Origin: Craspedostauros australis
Lineage: Eukaryota > Bacillariophyta > Bacillariophyceae > Mastogloiales > Achnanthaceae
Assembly (NCBI GenBank): GCA_026770025.1
Contig: JAMXDE010000026.1
Span: forward strand, 558,001 to 622,000
Length of the DNA stretch: 64,000 bases
Direction of reading: 5' to 3'
The translations under genes were made by a program, and so were the position numbers. The first letter of the stretch is position 1. Each line of letters starts with the position of its first letter. The notes below the pieces were generated by a model, which had not been told where the DNA came from, did not search any database, and worked only from the letters and a program-made list of their open reading frames with translations. Of the stretch, positions 11,201 to 22,278 are shown piece by piece.

Positions 11201-14200
11201 CGTCTCGGACATTTATCCTTCAGTCGAGTGAAGTTCCTACTGCGTTCGGGTACGCTCACCGGGTCAGAATCGTCTAGAAAGATGCACACAGCTGCGGCAA
11301 GGGTCACAAGCCTTCCGCTCTGCGCCGCATGCCAATTCGGAAAGCTGCACCGTCGCCCTTCTCCAGGAATAACTCAACATGTCGTCCGTGACAAACAAGG
11401 AGTTTTGCGCACCGATCACTTGTTCCCTGGACAACAAGTATCAGTGGACCACTTCGTCGGTCGAACGCCAGGACGCCTCTTCTCAGGACGAGGCAAAGGC
11501 GATCCAAACGAAATGTACAAAGGCGGAGCCATCTTTGTCGATCACGCATCAGGATACATTCACGTGGAACCTGTGGCAGCGCTAACCACGCACGCCACCC
11601 TCGAAGCCAAGGAACGATTCGAACTGATGTGTCGTGATGTTGGAGTCCCCGTACGATCGTATCTATCAGACAACGCCACCACCTTCACCTCACCCGAATA
11701 CTCCAAACACCTTGAAATCTTCCATCAAGTCCACCGATTCGCAGGTGTCGGCGCACATCACCACAACGGAATAGCCGAGCGAAGCATTCGAACAATTGTC
11801 TCAATGGCCCGAACCATGATGATGCATCAAAGCATCCACTGGCCAACGATGTTTGATGCTCAACTATGGCCAATGGCCGTCGTACACGCCGCGTACATCT
11901 ACAATCGCGTGCCTAATCCCGCCACCGGTCTCACACCCTACGATGGTCTATCACGCATCCGTCTTCCCCTCAAGCAACTTCATAACCTGCACGTATGGGG
12001 CAGTCCAGTCTATGTCCTTAACAAAGCACTGGCCGATGGACGCAAGATACCCCGATGGGAACCAAGAGGAGAGAGATACGTGAACATGGGTCTCTCTACG
12101 AAGCATGCTTCAACCGTACCTCTAGTCCTATCACCACGGACAGGTTCGATCACCCCTCAGTTCCACGTCGTGTTCGATGACTGGTTCGCAACGATTGCTA
12201 CCGACTTGAAGCAACTTCCAAGCTATCAATCGGAAGAATGGACTCGCATGTTTGGTGACACCACCTTCCAATATCCATTCGATGACGACGATGTGGAATC
12301 AATGGAGCAGGACGACATCTTCGCATCAGACACGCGAGACCACAACCGGTTACAACGCAACGACGATAACACTCCACCACCGAGTTTTGATACGCGAAAC
12401 CAACAGACCACCCGTGAAAGAACGCCACAGGTATTGGCGAAAGGGTCGCAACCAATGACACAACAGATCCCCGATCTCATGAGTGAAGCTCCCGCCCCTC
12501 CGATGCCAGTTTCAGAGGGAGCCAACAGGCAAATGTTCTCGACAGAGGGAGCTCCCGATGAGTCCCCGGTACCTGACTCTACTATAGAGTCACCGGATCA
12601 GCGAACACTTCAACCGCAATTGAGTTCACCTCTCCGAGAATCACCAACATTGGAACCAGCAACCCCATTACCACTTCCAGCTCCGACGCCAATTCAGACG
12701 AGCTCCACGCCACTCATGATACCTAAGTCTGAGCCAACGCCAGAAAGACCTCGAAGCACGAGAATTCGCAAACAACCAAAGCGATTCACGTACGCACGCA
12801 TGGGAGGCAAAGCAGCCTGGCTGGACGACGAAGACACCGATGATTACTACTTCTGCCCTGCAGTAGCTACCTTGGAAGAGATCGAACAGGCCGCAACACC
12901 CAGGGAACTGCACCCCGACTCATCATCGATCATCACATTCTCACAAGCTATCGTCGATTGCTTACATACAATCGAACCTCTCCAACGCAAAGGTAGCGAC
13001 TCTCTCTCCATCGATCTACACCAATTCAAGGTGGACGCTCACTACTTGTTGCGCAGACTCCGAGGTCGATTCAACACCTTGAATCCACAGCCAACCAACG
13101 TCGTCCTCCCAACGTTCGCTCCAAAGGCGGCTGAAGTAGAAGAAGCAAGCATCAACATGGCTGACTGGTGGCAACCGGACCCCGACAACATGACCGAGGA
13201 AGGAGCGACTCCATTTCAGGAGACGTACAACAACTTTCACTCGGACATGGAGGACCATTTCGAGAAAGACCTCAACAGCGTCTTTCTCAACGAAGACCTC
13301 CTCCGACTGGCCACCGACCACGCCGTCGAGCAATTCGTGGAGAAGCTGAGCACCTTCATCAGTACTGGCACGATGGAACCCCACTTCGACGCTCTCGACT
13401 TCATGTCCAAGGCGAAATCAGGGCCATGGTACTACCAAGACCCCGAACATTTGATGAACCAAGGGTACCTTCCACCCAAATCTGCGTACAACGCAGAAGC
13501 GTTCGTCCAAAGAACTCGCTCCGTGTGGAATGCGATGATCGAAAATCATCATTACCGTCTCGCATTCGAGCTACTCCGTCGCCAAGTGACGACGATCCGA
13601 CCAGGACCGTGGCCACTTCCAAGCGAATACGAGATTGAGCAATTCGTCCAAGGCATGATTGAGTCGAACACGGCGCCACTCACTTCGGCCCCAGCGACTC
13701 GCTCCGCCAACAAAGGATCCATGCTCGACATCGACTCGTCATCCACGCTCGACATCAACCCGTCGTTCATCCTCGACACAGCGAAGTGCATTCCACCAAC
13801 TACATGGGCGAACATCGAACAGCATGCCTACTCTGTCGCAATCATCGAGCCACAGAAGGATGCAACAAACTACCCCACCTACGTCGATAATCGCATGATC
13901 AGCTACTTTGCCGCAGGTGGCGACTTGGAGATCGCCGAACGCACCTCGGTGTACAAGGCATCCAACACCGACCCGGATACTCTCTCCTTCGACGAAGCCA
14001 TTCGCGACGACAACAAAGACGAGTGGATGCAAGCCGCCGAAAAGGAGATTCGAGATCTCACGGAAAAGGGCACGTGGGAGGAAGTGAAGAAGATCGACAT
14101 CAAGAACGATCGCATCTTTCCAGGAACCTGGGTCTTTCGCCGCAAGCGCCTCCCCGACGGAACCATCAAGAAATACAAGGGACGCTGGTGTTGCCGTGGA

Positions 14201-15550
14201 GACCTCATGCAAGAGGACTCCTCCACCTACGCACCAGTCGTCGCATGGTCATCCGTCCGCATCTTCCTCAGCACTTCCATCGTCATGGGTTGGACAACAA
14301 CGTCCATCGACTTCACGAACGCTTTCGTGCAAGCATCCATCCACAAGCCAGTCTACCTTCATCTCCCTCGTGGATTCAAATCAACGAAGGGTCCCGACAC
14401 CTGCCTCAAGCTCCGCAAGAGCCTGTACGGCTTGACGATTGCTCCTCGCCTCTGGTATGAACACCTCATCCGAGCCCTCACTACGATCGGCTTCAAGGCC
14501 TGCGACCAAGAGCAGTGCTTGTTCATCAAGAAGGACATCATGATCGTCCTCTACGTTGACGATGCGGGCATCGCCTCCAAGACCAAGCAAGCCGCCGACG
14601 ACTTCATCAAATCAATGCGCGACCTCGGCTTTGAGCTCACCCAAGAAGGAAGCTTCACCGAGTTCCTGGGAATCGAGCTCAGCCGTGATCCAAAAGCAGA
14701 CACGGTCCATCTCCGCCAACCAGGACTAATCAAGAAGATCCTCGCCACTACGAAGATGACGAACTGCAGTCCGTGCCCCGTACCAACTACGCAGCTCGCA
14801 CTGGGACAATGCAAGCATGAGCCTCCCATGAACGAACCATGGAACTACCGCTCCGTCGTCGGCATGCTGTTGTATCTCACGACCAACACTCGCCCCGACC
14901 TGGCATTCGCAGTCTCCCAAGTCGCTCGCTTCGGAAGTGACCCTCGCCGCTCACACGCCAAGGCCGTCAAGCGCATCATGCGCTATCTCAAGCACACTGA
15001 GGACAAGGGTACCATCGTGCGTCCCACCGGGCAGCTTGATCTCAAGTGCTACGTGGATGCAGACTTCGCAGGACTCTACGGACGAGAAGACAGCAAGGAC
15101 CCCGTCTCAGTCAAGTCGCGCACTGGCTACCTCATTACGCTGGGAGGGTGCCCCCTCATTTGGAAGTCCAAACTCCAAACTGAGATTGCTCTATCTACGA
15201 TGGAGTCCGAGTACGCCGCTCTCTCTCTCGCAATGCGCACGCTGATTCCCATTCAACAGCTCATCCGCCAAGTCATCAACAATGCCGGCACCACCATGCC
15301 ACTGCACACCAACCTCCAGTGCACGGTGTTTGAGGACAACCAAGCCTGCATTTCCCTTGCTACCAATCATCAACCAACCGCGCGCACCAAGCACTTCCTG
15401 ACTAAGTGGCACTTCTTTTGGTACTGGGTCAAGGCAGGGTTCATCTACATCCAGCACATCGCAACACCGGAGCAACTGGCCGACATCTTCACCAAAGGAC
15501 TGTCCATCGCAGTCTTCGAATACCTGCGATTCAAGATCATGGGTTGGTAA
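8286..15550 (+). CDS. Copia gag-pol polyprotein, copy 2 (one-base frameshift near the N-terminus)
   Basis: The natural start by comparison with copy 1 is the ATG at 8286. One base is missing near 8439 (copy 1 reads GCGACAGCC, this copy GCTCAGCC). The long frame to the TAA at 15548 is therefore in the frame of an upstream ATG at 8201, not of 8286. Order along the DNA: gag; zinc motif CX2CX6HX4H from 9806; two predicted membrane helices about 9990-10150; protease WDSGA with Asp at 10718; HHCC pre-integrase zinc site (His 11194, Cys ~11321); integrase D 11447, D 11669, E 11777 (D,D35E); reverse transcriptase YVDD at 14552-14563; RNase H from Asp 15056. A long Pro/acidic linker separates integrase from reverse transcriptase. 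Probably not translated as one protein unless the frameshift is suppressed. Confidence 0.93.
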
Positions 15551-15622
15551 TAACCAACAACAACAAACAACAACGAAGGATGAAGTTTTCATCGATACCA
15601 CAACTCCAATCACGACCCAACA

Positions 15623-15633
15623 CTGAGAGGGAG
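15623..15633 (+). promoter_or_regulatory. Polypurine tract of copia copy 2
   Basis: TGAGAGGGAG lies directly before the 3' LTR and is the expected plus-strand primer. The element at 43686 has the equivalent GAGAGGGAG before its own 3' LTR. Confidence 0.7.
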
Positions 15634-16320
15634 AGTTGAGATTCAATGAGGGACAGACTAGTACCGAACACGGTATCAACCCGATGGGAGAAATTCCTGT
15701 TTTGGCGCGAAATCTTCCGACTTGATTGACCACCAAACCTTTTTCTCCTCCTTTCTCTCCTCCATTCACGAATCCATCATGACTCAAACCTGACCGACCT
15801 GACTCACACCCCACCTGGGAACTATATGCTCTTCAGATCCTCCTTACTAAAACTTATCTCGATTCCTTCATTGCTGATGACCACCACACTACCACCGTGG
15901 TCTCAGCATGCGTATCCAACTTGCTTCAACTCAAGCAATGGAATCCGAGTGTCAGCTTCAGCCACAGCCACTGCTTCATGACCGTCACCACTGATTGTCA
16001 TGACCTACACTGCAGTGTAACTACATGTGCGGAGAGCAAGGTACTGTATTGACTGTCTGCTCTGTTGCACTGAATCAAGTGCATCAGTGCAGGGTCTCGC
16101 CAAGTTGTGTGGCATCGTTTCTTCACCCTACCAACACCAATAAGCTAACTCATAATAACAGACAAGGATTAGCTACAAAGCACTCTACTTCTCATCGTTA
16201 CAAGTTATAACTATTCAAACAGCACACCTCTCTTGAACTGCATGACACGGCTATCCCGAAGCCGGCAGATTCACGAGGCATTCTCCACCGATTCGCGACG
16301 CCTACGCTCGAATCCTAACT
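15634..16320 (+). repeat. 3' LTR of copia copy 2
   Basis: 687 bp with AGTT and AACT ends. It is followed by CACCT, which is the target duplication partner of the flank at 6240-6244 and not of the flank at 7168-7172. It differs by only about one base from the 5' LTR of copy 1 in the diagnostic region near 15840-15900. Confidence 0.92.
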
Positions 16321-16920
16321 CACCTCATGTACGTCTCATCTTGCAGTATCGATGCATCTTATCATTCATCTCAGATGTTCCATCTCCTGCTCTCTGCATG
16401 CATCTCATCATGCATTTCAGTAGTTTCATTTCGCTCTACGCTCATGCAGTACATCTCGTAGCCGTGTAGGTACCTCGCCATGGATCTCATGACAATCGAT
16501 CCCACATCATAGTCAATTCCTCAGTATTCCTCTCACGCGACCATCATGTCACCTGTCGCGTCGCCATTCGTGCTCTTGAGCGGATAGGGGATCGCCTCCG
16601 TTTCACTTTCTCAAAGGGGCGATCCCTTGTCCGTCGATGCGCGTCGACTTGGTTGGGATTTATTGTTCGCGTTGTCCATAGTTGTTGGCCCATGCGCGGA
16701 TGCATCCCTAGTGGTAAAATCATAGGTTCGCCCTCACTTCCATGACGGACCATGGACAGACCCTGTGATGCAAGACACGATTGGTTGCGTGAGGTGGGAC
16801 AGGCTCACAAGGTTGTCCGAGTGTGATCAACAATGTTGAATTCATTGAGTCGTGAAGATATTATTGGGAGGTGCGGCAATCATGGATATCTTGACAAAGT
16901 CGTACCCCCGATTCCTGACA
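16321..16920 (-). repeat. Proximal part of the 3' LTR of the gag-only element
   Basis: On minus it starts TGTCAGGAATCGGGGG at 16920 and matches the first ~60 bp of the LTR that starts at 19560, with weaker similarity beyond. It ends at AGGTG (16325-16321), the copia target site. The gag frame reads into it and stops there. Confidence 0.7.
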
Positions 16921-18729
16921 GAAGCATAGTGGGCACGATGCCCATCCTTGGTACAGAGCACGCCCTGCTGCTTCGATCGTCTTCTCGATGGGAGACTTGT
17001 TGGTGGAGAGCGAGAAGACAGGCTCTCTGCAGATGTCTTCCGCTCCGATCACCATCGCCACTTCGTTGGTAGTCTCCTCTTCGGTGCTGACGAGGTCTTC
17101 ATCGTAGATGACCTCGTCGAAGAACCCGTCGTCTTCAGTGGACTCGTTGTCGGACGGGAAGAGTTCGCGGTTGATTCGCTCGGCTGCGACCGCTGGTGGT
17201 CCGTAGTGACCGTACACCCCTGGGTGGTGGGCCGCCCGCTCTTCTGCTGTCCATTCAGCACCTTGGTTTGGCGCGTCGCCTCCTCGGTTGGTCATCTCTT
17301 CGTCGGTGGACGTGAGGGCGAGGTCTTTGGTGGTCTCCTCTTCGGGAGGCATCATGGCGTGGTCGTTGCTCATGTTTTTCTTGATGTTCGCAATTTCTTG
17401 GGTTGTTACGAGTCTTGGGTTGGTCACATTTTTGACCTCTGTCGAATCAAGTTCGAACTCGTTGGTGAGGAAGCACAGCATTTCCGTGCTATCCATGGAC
17501 TTGTCGTCTTCGGGCAACCAGATGGGCTCCTCGATCATGGCTAGGCCAACGTCGTCGGCCTTCTCGTTGGAGGTCGACCACATCTCCTTGTCAACTTCAA
17601 CGAAGGAGTTGTAGCCTGCCACATCGTCATCTGCAGTCCGCCACATGTGTTCTTCGACCATCACGAGGGCGACATCTGTTTCTTCCTCCATGCCATCGGT
17701 CGCCACGTTTGCGGCCTCGGCTTCTCGCATCGCTGCTTTCAACTTGAAGCAGTCGAGGATCTTGTGCCCCTTCTTACCGCAGTACTTGCAGTTTCCGTTG
17801 AACTTGTTCTTGGCGGGGGTGTCTCCTTTCTTGTTGTTCTTCTTCAAGCCCTTGTTGTTTTTGTTCTTCGGGGGAGAGCGACAGTCCGCCTTCTTGTGCC
17901 CGTAGGCACCGCAGTTGCGGCAGTACCCTTTGAAACCGCCGGTGGCAGCGAGAGCCATTTCCTCTTTGGTGTCGCTCTCGCGGCGGTTGCTTCCTTGCTT
18001 GATATGACGTGCGTCGTAGGTGGCACTCACTGCTTCACGGATGTCCTCGATTGACATCGTGCTTTCAATGCCGTTGAACTTGAGCTCGATGAGCTTCACA
18101 TCCATCTCGTAGTCCCTTGCAAGGGCGTTAAGCACGAGCATGTGGTACTGCGTCATGTTCAAGTCGACGCTGGCGTGGGAGAGACGTCCGCGGAGCACTT
18201 CCATCTCGGTGAGGAACGTGTCCGGGTGTTCTCCCTTCTTCATGCGCATCCCGTTGAGCTGCGCCAACAACTTTGCCTTCATAGGCGCAGTGCGCTGCTC
18301 GTAGATATGCTCAAGAACTTTCCATGCCTTACGTGGGTCTCCTCCCTCGTAAGCGCTGCTCTTGCATCCCAACACAGCCATGAAGGCAACATTGCCTTCG
18401 GTGGTTTCATGGCTAATAGCCATGGTCAGTTCTTCAAACGCGTACTTCGCCAATGCCTTCTTGTACTCAGCCTCCTCTTTAGGAGTCATGACACTTGGCT
18501 TCTTGGCTTCTTCGTCGTCCTTCTTCTTGCCTTTCACGGGGAGGGAAGCAACGGAGGGGACAAACGGTTCTTCCTTCACAACCACATCACCCATGTCCTT
18601 GAGATACAAGTCTCCATAGCCCTTGCGGTTGGCGCGGACCAGGAACTTTGCACTCCAAGCTTTCCAGCTGGACCGCTTGCCATCGAACATGATCATGTAA
18701 CGATCAGTCTTACCTAGGAAGGATGTCAT
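16861..18729 (-). CDS. Gag protein of a copia-type element
   Basis: 622 codons from the ATG at 18729. The N-terminal ~230 residues look like the UBN2/retrotransposon gag family: FDGKRSSWKAW near the start, then LLAQLNGMRMKKGE, then LNALARDYEMDV. Two CCHC zinc knuckles follow, CRNCGAYGHKKADC near residue 270 and CKYCGKKGHKILDC near residue 313. The C-terminal half is acidic, with short repeats built on EEETT/EEEMT. No protease or polymerase motif is present. The last ~20 codons are read from the 3' LTR, so the native C-terminus may have been lost by deletion of pol. Role by family: capsid and nucleocapsid. Confidence 0.85.
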   Translation of the reverse strand: MTSFLGKTDRYMIMFDGKRSSWKAWSAKFLVRANRKGYGDLYLKDMGDVVVKEEPFVPSVASLPVKGKKKDDEEAKKPSVMTPKEEAEYKKALAKYAFEELTMAISHETTEGNVAFMAVLGCKSSAYEGGDPRKAWKVLEHIYEQRTAPMKAKLLAQLNGMRMKKGEHPDTFLTEMEVLRGRLSHASVDLNMTQYHMLVLNALARDYEMDVKLIELKFNGIESTMSIEDIREAVSATYDARHIKQGSNRRESDTKEEMALAATGGFKGYCRNCGAYGHKKADCRSPPKNKNNKGLKKNNKKGDTPAKNKFNGNCKYCGKKGHKILDCFKLKAAMREAEAANVATDGMEEETDVALVMVEEHMWRTADDDVAGYNSFVEVDKEMWSTSNEKADDVGLAMIEEPIWLPEDDKSMDSTEMLCFLTNEFELDSTEVKNVTNPRLVTTQEIANIKKNMSNDHAMMPPEEETTKDLALTSTDEEMTNRGGDAPNQGAEWTAEERAAHHPGVYGHYGPPAVAAERINRELFPSDNESTEDDGFFDEVIYDEDLVSTEEETTNEVAMVIGAEDICREPVFSLSTNKSPIEKTIEAAGRALYQGWASCPLCFCQESGVRLCQDIHDCRTSQ

Positions 18730-18812
18730 GGTGATGATGATGATGATAGGATGTTTGTTGCTGTGTTGATGGTGGTAGAAACGTAGGATTTCAATCGTAA
18801 CGTTTCGAAACG

Positions 18813-19560
18813 TGTTGGAAATCCGGGGTTATAGTTAGTACTAAATTCTAATCTGCTGTTAGAAACTGTACCGTTTTAGAACTGTGAGCACAATCTCACT
18901 TTCTCTTCCGATTTCGTTTTCTTGACAGGCATCTGTCGCGGTATCGACACGGGGCATCCTGTTGTCTCTTAGGTGCTTCCCTCTTCATTCATCATGCTCT
19001 GTTCTTGCTTCCTTGTCTCCGCATTGTCGTAGCTGTCTACGTTTGCATGGTAGGGATCTGCAGTCCTGAGCACTTGCCTGTCTCATGTTTCCTTCGTTGA
19101 TCCTCATGACACCATCGTCTCATAGCCGATGTCACCCTTGGTGATGTTCCAAACCTGCGGATGTTCTGATCCTTTCCGATGTTTCCAAACCTGCGGATGT
19201 TCTTGTCCGCAGGAGGGGCGCGTGCTATCCTCTGAAGAAGGTGCGTCACTTGCCCATGGACATGCTGTTCTGATCGACGTCGTCGTCTGGATGGTTGCCA
19301 TGGTTGGCGCGGTATCGGGACTTCCTGATCCGCCATGGGTGTTGTCTTTATGTTTCCAGAGGACAGACTACCCTCCTTGCGGTAGTACAGGTATCAATCG
19401 CGTCCGTATGCTTAGTCATAGTCATAATGACATGGTATTCAAAGGTGTGACGAATAGTCTCCGAACATGTGACGAATAATATTCAAAGCTGTGATGAATA
19501 ATGTTGGGAGGTGCGGCAATCACGGGTATTCTGACAAAGTCGTACCCTCGATTCCTAACA
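18813..19560 (-). repeat. 5' LTR of the gag-only element
   Basis: 748 bp, TGTTAGGAATC to GGATTTCCAACA on the minus strand. It contains a short direct repeat, ACATCCGCAGGTTTGGAA, near 19140-19205. No TGG-type primer site follows it; the next bases include the palindrome CGTTTCGAAACG. Confidence 0.65.
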
Positions 19561-19626
19561 AGTGCAGTGGTCATCAGCGTGGAGGGAATCGAGGTGTGTT
19601 GTAGTCAGAGGATCTGAGGAGCATAT
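19561..19626 (-). repeat. Copia LTR fragment, left half
   Basis: Matches the copia LTR of copies 1 and 2 (compare 5990-6052) and ends GAGGAGCATAT. In an intact LTR the next bases are AGTTCCC. Here the 34.7-kb TIR-bounded segment begins, and ATATAGTTCCC is found at its far end (54363-54373). Confidence 0.8.
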
Positions 19627-19779
19627 GACCCACGTCAGCCAATGACCGTACGGTCGCTACAGGATCCTGAAAAAATGGGCTCCTATAGAGACTATAATTT
19701 AATCATATATACTTCAACACATTGGTAATAAGGTAGGAGTGTTAGACAGTGAGTCCAGGCCTTGGTTATAAACTTATGA
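19627..19779 (+). repeat. Left terminal inverted repeat of the 34.7-kb segment
   Basis: Nearly identical to the reverse complement of 54211-54362: one mismatch in the first ~105 bp, a few beyond. It holds the perfect palindrome GACCGTACGGTC and an AT-rich core. Similarity fades after CTTATGAT. Confidence 0.85.
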
Positions 19780-19840
19780 TGGCGTCAGCCTAGCGTTTTA
19801 GAGGCAAAACGTGATGCAAGCGGCCAGAATTCTCTTTTGA

Positions 19841-22278
19841 GGAAATTCACTAACCAGGTCGTTTTGGAGGCCAAAGTCCACTAACCAGGTCGTTTTGGTA
19901 TTGGCCAATCACAATGGCCGGAGTTTTGGCCGGCGCGTCCCTGTGACAACGGCGAAAATAATAATTTAGCCACGAAGCCAACACAAACATTTCACTGCAG
20001 AACAGTGGAAAGTAGTCTAGTTTATGATGTTGTCGATGAATCCTGTTGAGCAGAGGGTCAAACCAGCTATTATCGATTGCATACTAACATCAGCCATTGG
20101 CATGTACCTACCTTGGAACAGCTACATCCAACTGCAAGGAGATTCAGATTACATTTAGTCAGTTCATGTGCTGTCATTCGGTCACTGTGTGGAATGAGTT
20201 GGTCATATGTGCATATAAACTGTCAATCACAATCAAATCCAACCCGGCGCCCACTTCCAACACACTCCAAAGGATCTGGTCACGAAGTATGAGGTCTCCA
20301 GTCCATCTGGAAGGTAGTCAAATCTGAGAATCTAGATTTCGAGTGGTGCTGTGGGTGACAGTACTGTGAGCTACGCACCACACTGTACAGTAGATTGTCA
20401 AAATGTGCCTATAAATGTCAATCACAATGAAATCCAACCCGGCGCAAACTTACAACACACTCCAAAGCGTCTGGTCACGAAGTATGAGGTGTCCAGTCCA
20501 TCTGGAAGATAGTCAAATCGATGGATCTGGACATCGAGGTGCTGTGTGTGACAGTACTGTGAGCTACGCACCACACTGTACAGTAGATTGTCAAAATGTG
20601 AATATAAACTGTCAATCGCAATCGAATCCAACCTGGCGCGCACTTACAACACACTCCGAAGGATCTGGCCACGAAGAATGAGGTCCTAGATCCATCTGGA
20701 AGGTGTTCAAATCGATGGATCTAGATTTCAAGTGCAACATTGCGTCTTGTGAGGTAGATGGAGCACCGGACTGCCACCCACAGCACCACTCGGAATCTAG
20801 ATCCATCGATTTGAACACCTTCCAGATGGATCTAGGACCTCATTCTTCGTGGCCAGATCCTTTGGCGTGTGTTGTAAGTGCGCGTCAGGTTGGATTTGAT
20901 TGTGATTGACGTTTTCTATGCACATATGGGCAATCTACTGTACAGTATGGTGCGTACCTCGTTGTACTGCCACCCACAACACCACTCGAAATCTCCACAT
21001 CCAGATATGGATACCTTCCAGATGGACTGGAGACCTCATACTTCGTGACCAGATCCTTTGGAGTGTGTTGTAAGTGCTCGCCGGGTTGTATTTGATTGTG
21101 ATTGACGTTTTCTATGCACATATGGGCAATCTACTGTACAGTATGGTGCGTAGCTCACAGTACTGTCACGCACAACACCATTCGAAATTTAGATTCTCAG
21201 ATTTGACTACCTTCTAGATGGGCTGGAGACCTCATACTTCGTGACCAGACGCTATGGGGTGTGTTGTAAGTGCGCGTCAGGTTGGATTTCATTGCGATTG
21301 ACATTTATAGGCACATTTTGACAATCTACTGTACAGTATGGTGCGTAGCTCACAGTACTGTCACCCACAGCACCACTCGAAATCTAGATTCTCAGATTTG
21401 ACTACCTTCCAGACGGATCTAAGACCTCATACTTCATGACCAGATCCTTTGGAGTGTGTTGTAAGTGCTCGCAGGGTTGGATTCGATTGCAATTGACATT
21501 TTATATGCACATTTTGACAATCTACTGCACAGTATGGTGCGTAGCTCACAGTACTGTCACCCACAGCACCACTCGAAATCTAGATTCTCAGATTTGACTA
21601 CCTTCCAGACGGATCTAAGACCTCATACTTCGTGACCAGATCCTTTGGAGTGTGTTGGAAATGGGAGCCGGGTTGGATTTCATTGCGATTGACGTTTTAT
21701 ATGCACATTTTGACAATCTACTGTACAGTATGGTGCGTAGCTCATAGTACCGTCACCCACACTACATGATATCTAGATTCTCAGATATGGATGCCTTCCA
21801 GATGGACTGGAGACCTCATACTTCGTGACTGTACTCTCTGAGGTGTTCTCGGAGTGGTGGAGTTGTTGTAATCAAGTATGCTTGACATTTTGTATGCACA
21901 TATGACCAACATAGTACACACAGTGACCGAACGGTATCATGAGAACTGGCTATATGAGATTTATCACTCGTTGCAGCTGGATCTGGACCGTCCCAAGGTA
22001 GGTACATGCCCATGACCGATGTCAGTATGCAATATAGTTGGTTTAACCCTCTCCTCGTCTTCCGCAGAACAGGATTCATCAACACCATCAAAAACTGGAG
22101 TACTCTACACTACTCGACAGGGACACAGTTGATGTGTTTACTTCACGGCTAAATTAATATTTTCGATGTTGTCGTAGAGACACGCCGGCCATTTCAGTCA
22201 CCCAATCATCGTGTCGGGCACCAAAACGACCTGGTTAGTGGACTTTGGCCTCCAAAACGACCTGGTTAGTGAATTTCC
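19841..22278. mobile_element. Foldback-type element with internal tandem array
   Basis: Each end carries two direct copies of CACTAACCAGGTCGTTTTGG spaced 11 bp apart (19848-19867 and 19879-19898; inverted at 22221-22240 and 22252-22271). Inside them the arms continue as an inverted repeat of roughly 350-400 bp (about 19905-20230 against 21880-22215), with shared strings such as GGCATGTACCTACCTTGG. Between the arms is an array of ~195-bp units that switches orientation. No coding frame is supported, so this is probably a non-autonomous DNA element. No target duplication could be fixed. Confidence 0.7.
20221..21890. repeat. ~195-bp tandem units, orientation switch near 20755
   Basis: Units start near 20221, 20417 and 20611 on plus. 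After ~20755 the same unit recurs in inverted orientation several times until ~21890. Common strings are ACACACTCCAAAGGATCTGG, CGAAGTATGAGG and ACTGTACAGTAGATTG. The orientation switch sits beside a short unique stretch (about 20735-20770). The short open frames here are by-products of the repeat. Confidence 0.8.

Larger units (their letters stand above)
7173..16320 (+). mobile_element. Ty1/copia retrotransposon, copy 2 (complete, frameshifted)
   Basis: Full-length 9.15-kb element. It has a 5' LTR (7173-7857), a primer binding site, a single gag-pol frame, a polypurine tract (15623-15633) and a 3' LTR (15634-16320). The domain order protease, integrase, reverse transcriptase, RNase H defines Ty1/copia (Pseudoviridae-type). 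The flanks do not match each other (GACGG left, CACCT right), so this copy is a recombinant of two insertions. The 5' and 3' LTRs also differ at several places although the internal sequence is nearly the same as copy 1. Confidence 0.93.
16321..19560 (-). mobile_element. Gag-only copia-type LTR element (3' LTR split)
   Basis: Minus-strand element with a 5' LTR at 18813-19560, one gag frame, and a 3' LTR. Only the proximal 600 bp of that LTR (16321-16920) is here; the rest is at 6240-6443. LTR starts are TGTTAGGAATC and TGTCAGGAATC, and both end CCCCGGATTTCCAACA. The internal region is about 1.9 kb and has no protease, integrase or reverse transcriptase, so it would depend on enzymes from another element. 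The two LTRs are clearly diverged, so the insertion is old. I found no matching target duplication (GCACT outside the 5' LTR, TGCTT beyond 6443). Confidence 0.7.

Noticed and set aside
1..15550. Reading the two head-to-head copia copies as one giant palindromic transposon
   Set aside because: Each copy has its own LTR, primer site and start, and the central 0.93 kb is unrelated older repeat DNA.
18813..18840. TGGAAATCCGGGG as a plus-strand primer binding site
   Set aside because: The same sequence at 6427-6443 and 18813 is the shared terminus of the gag-only LTR read from the other strand, so it is an LTR end, not a primer site.
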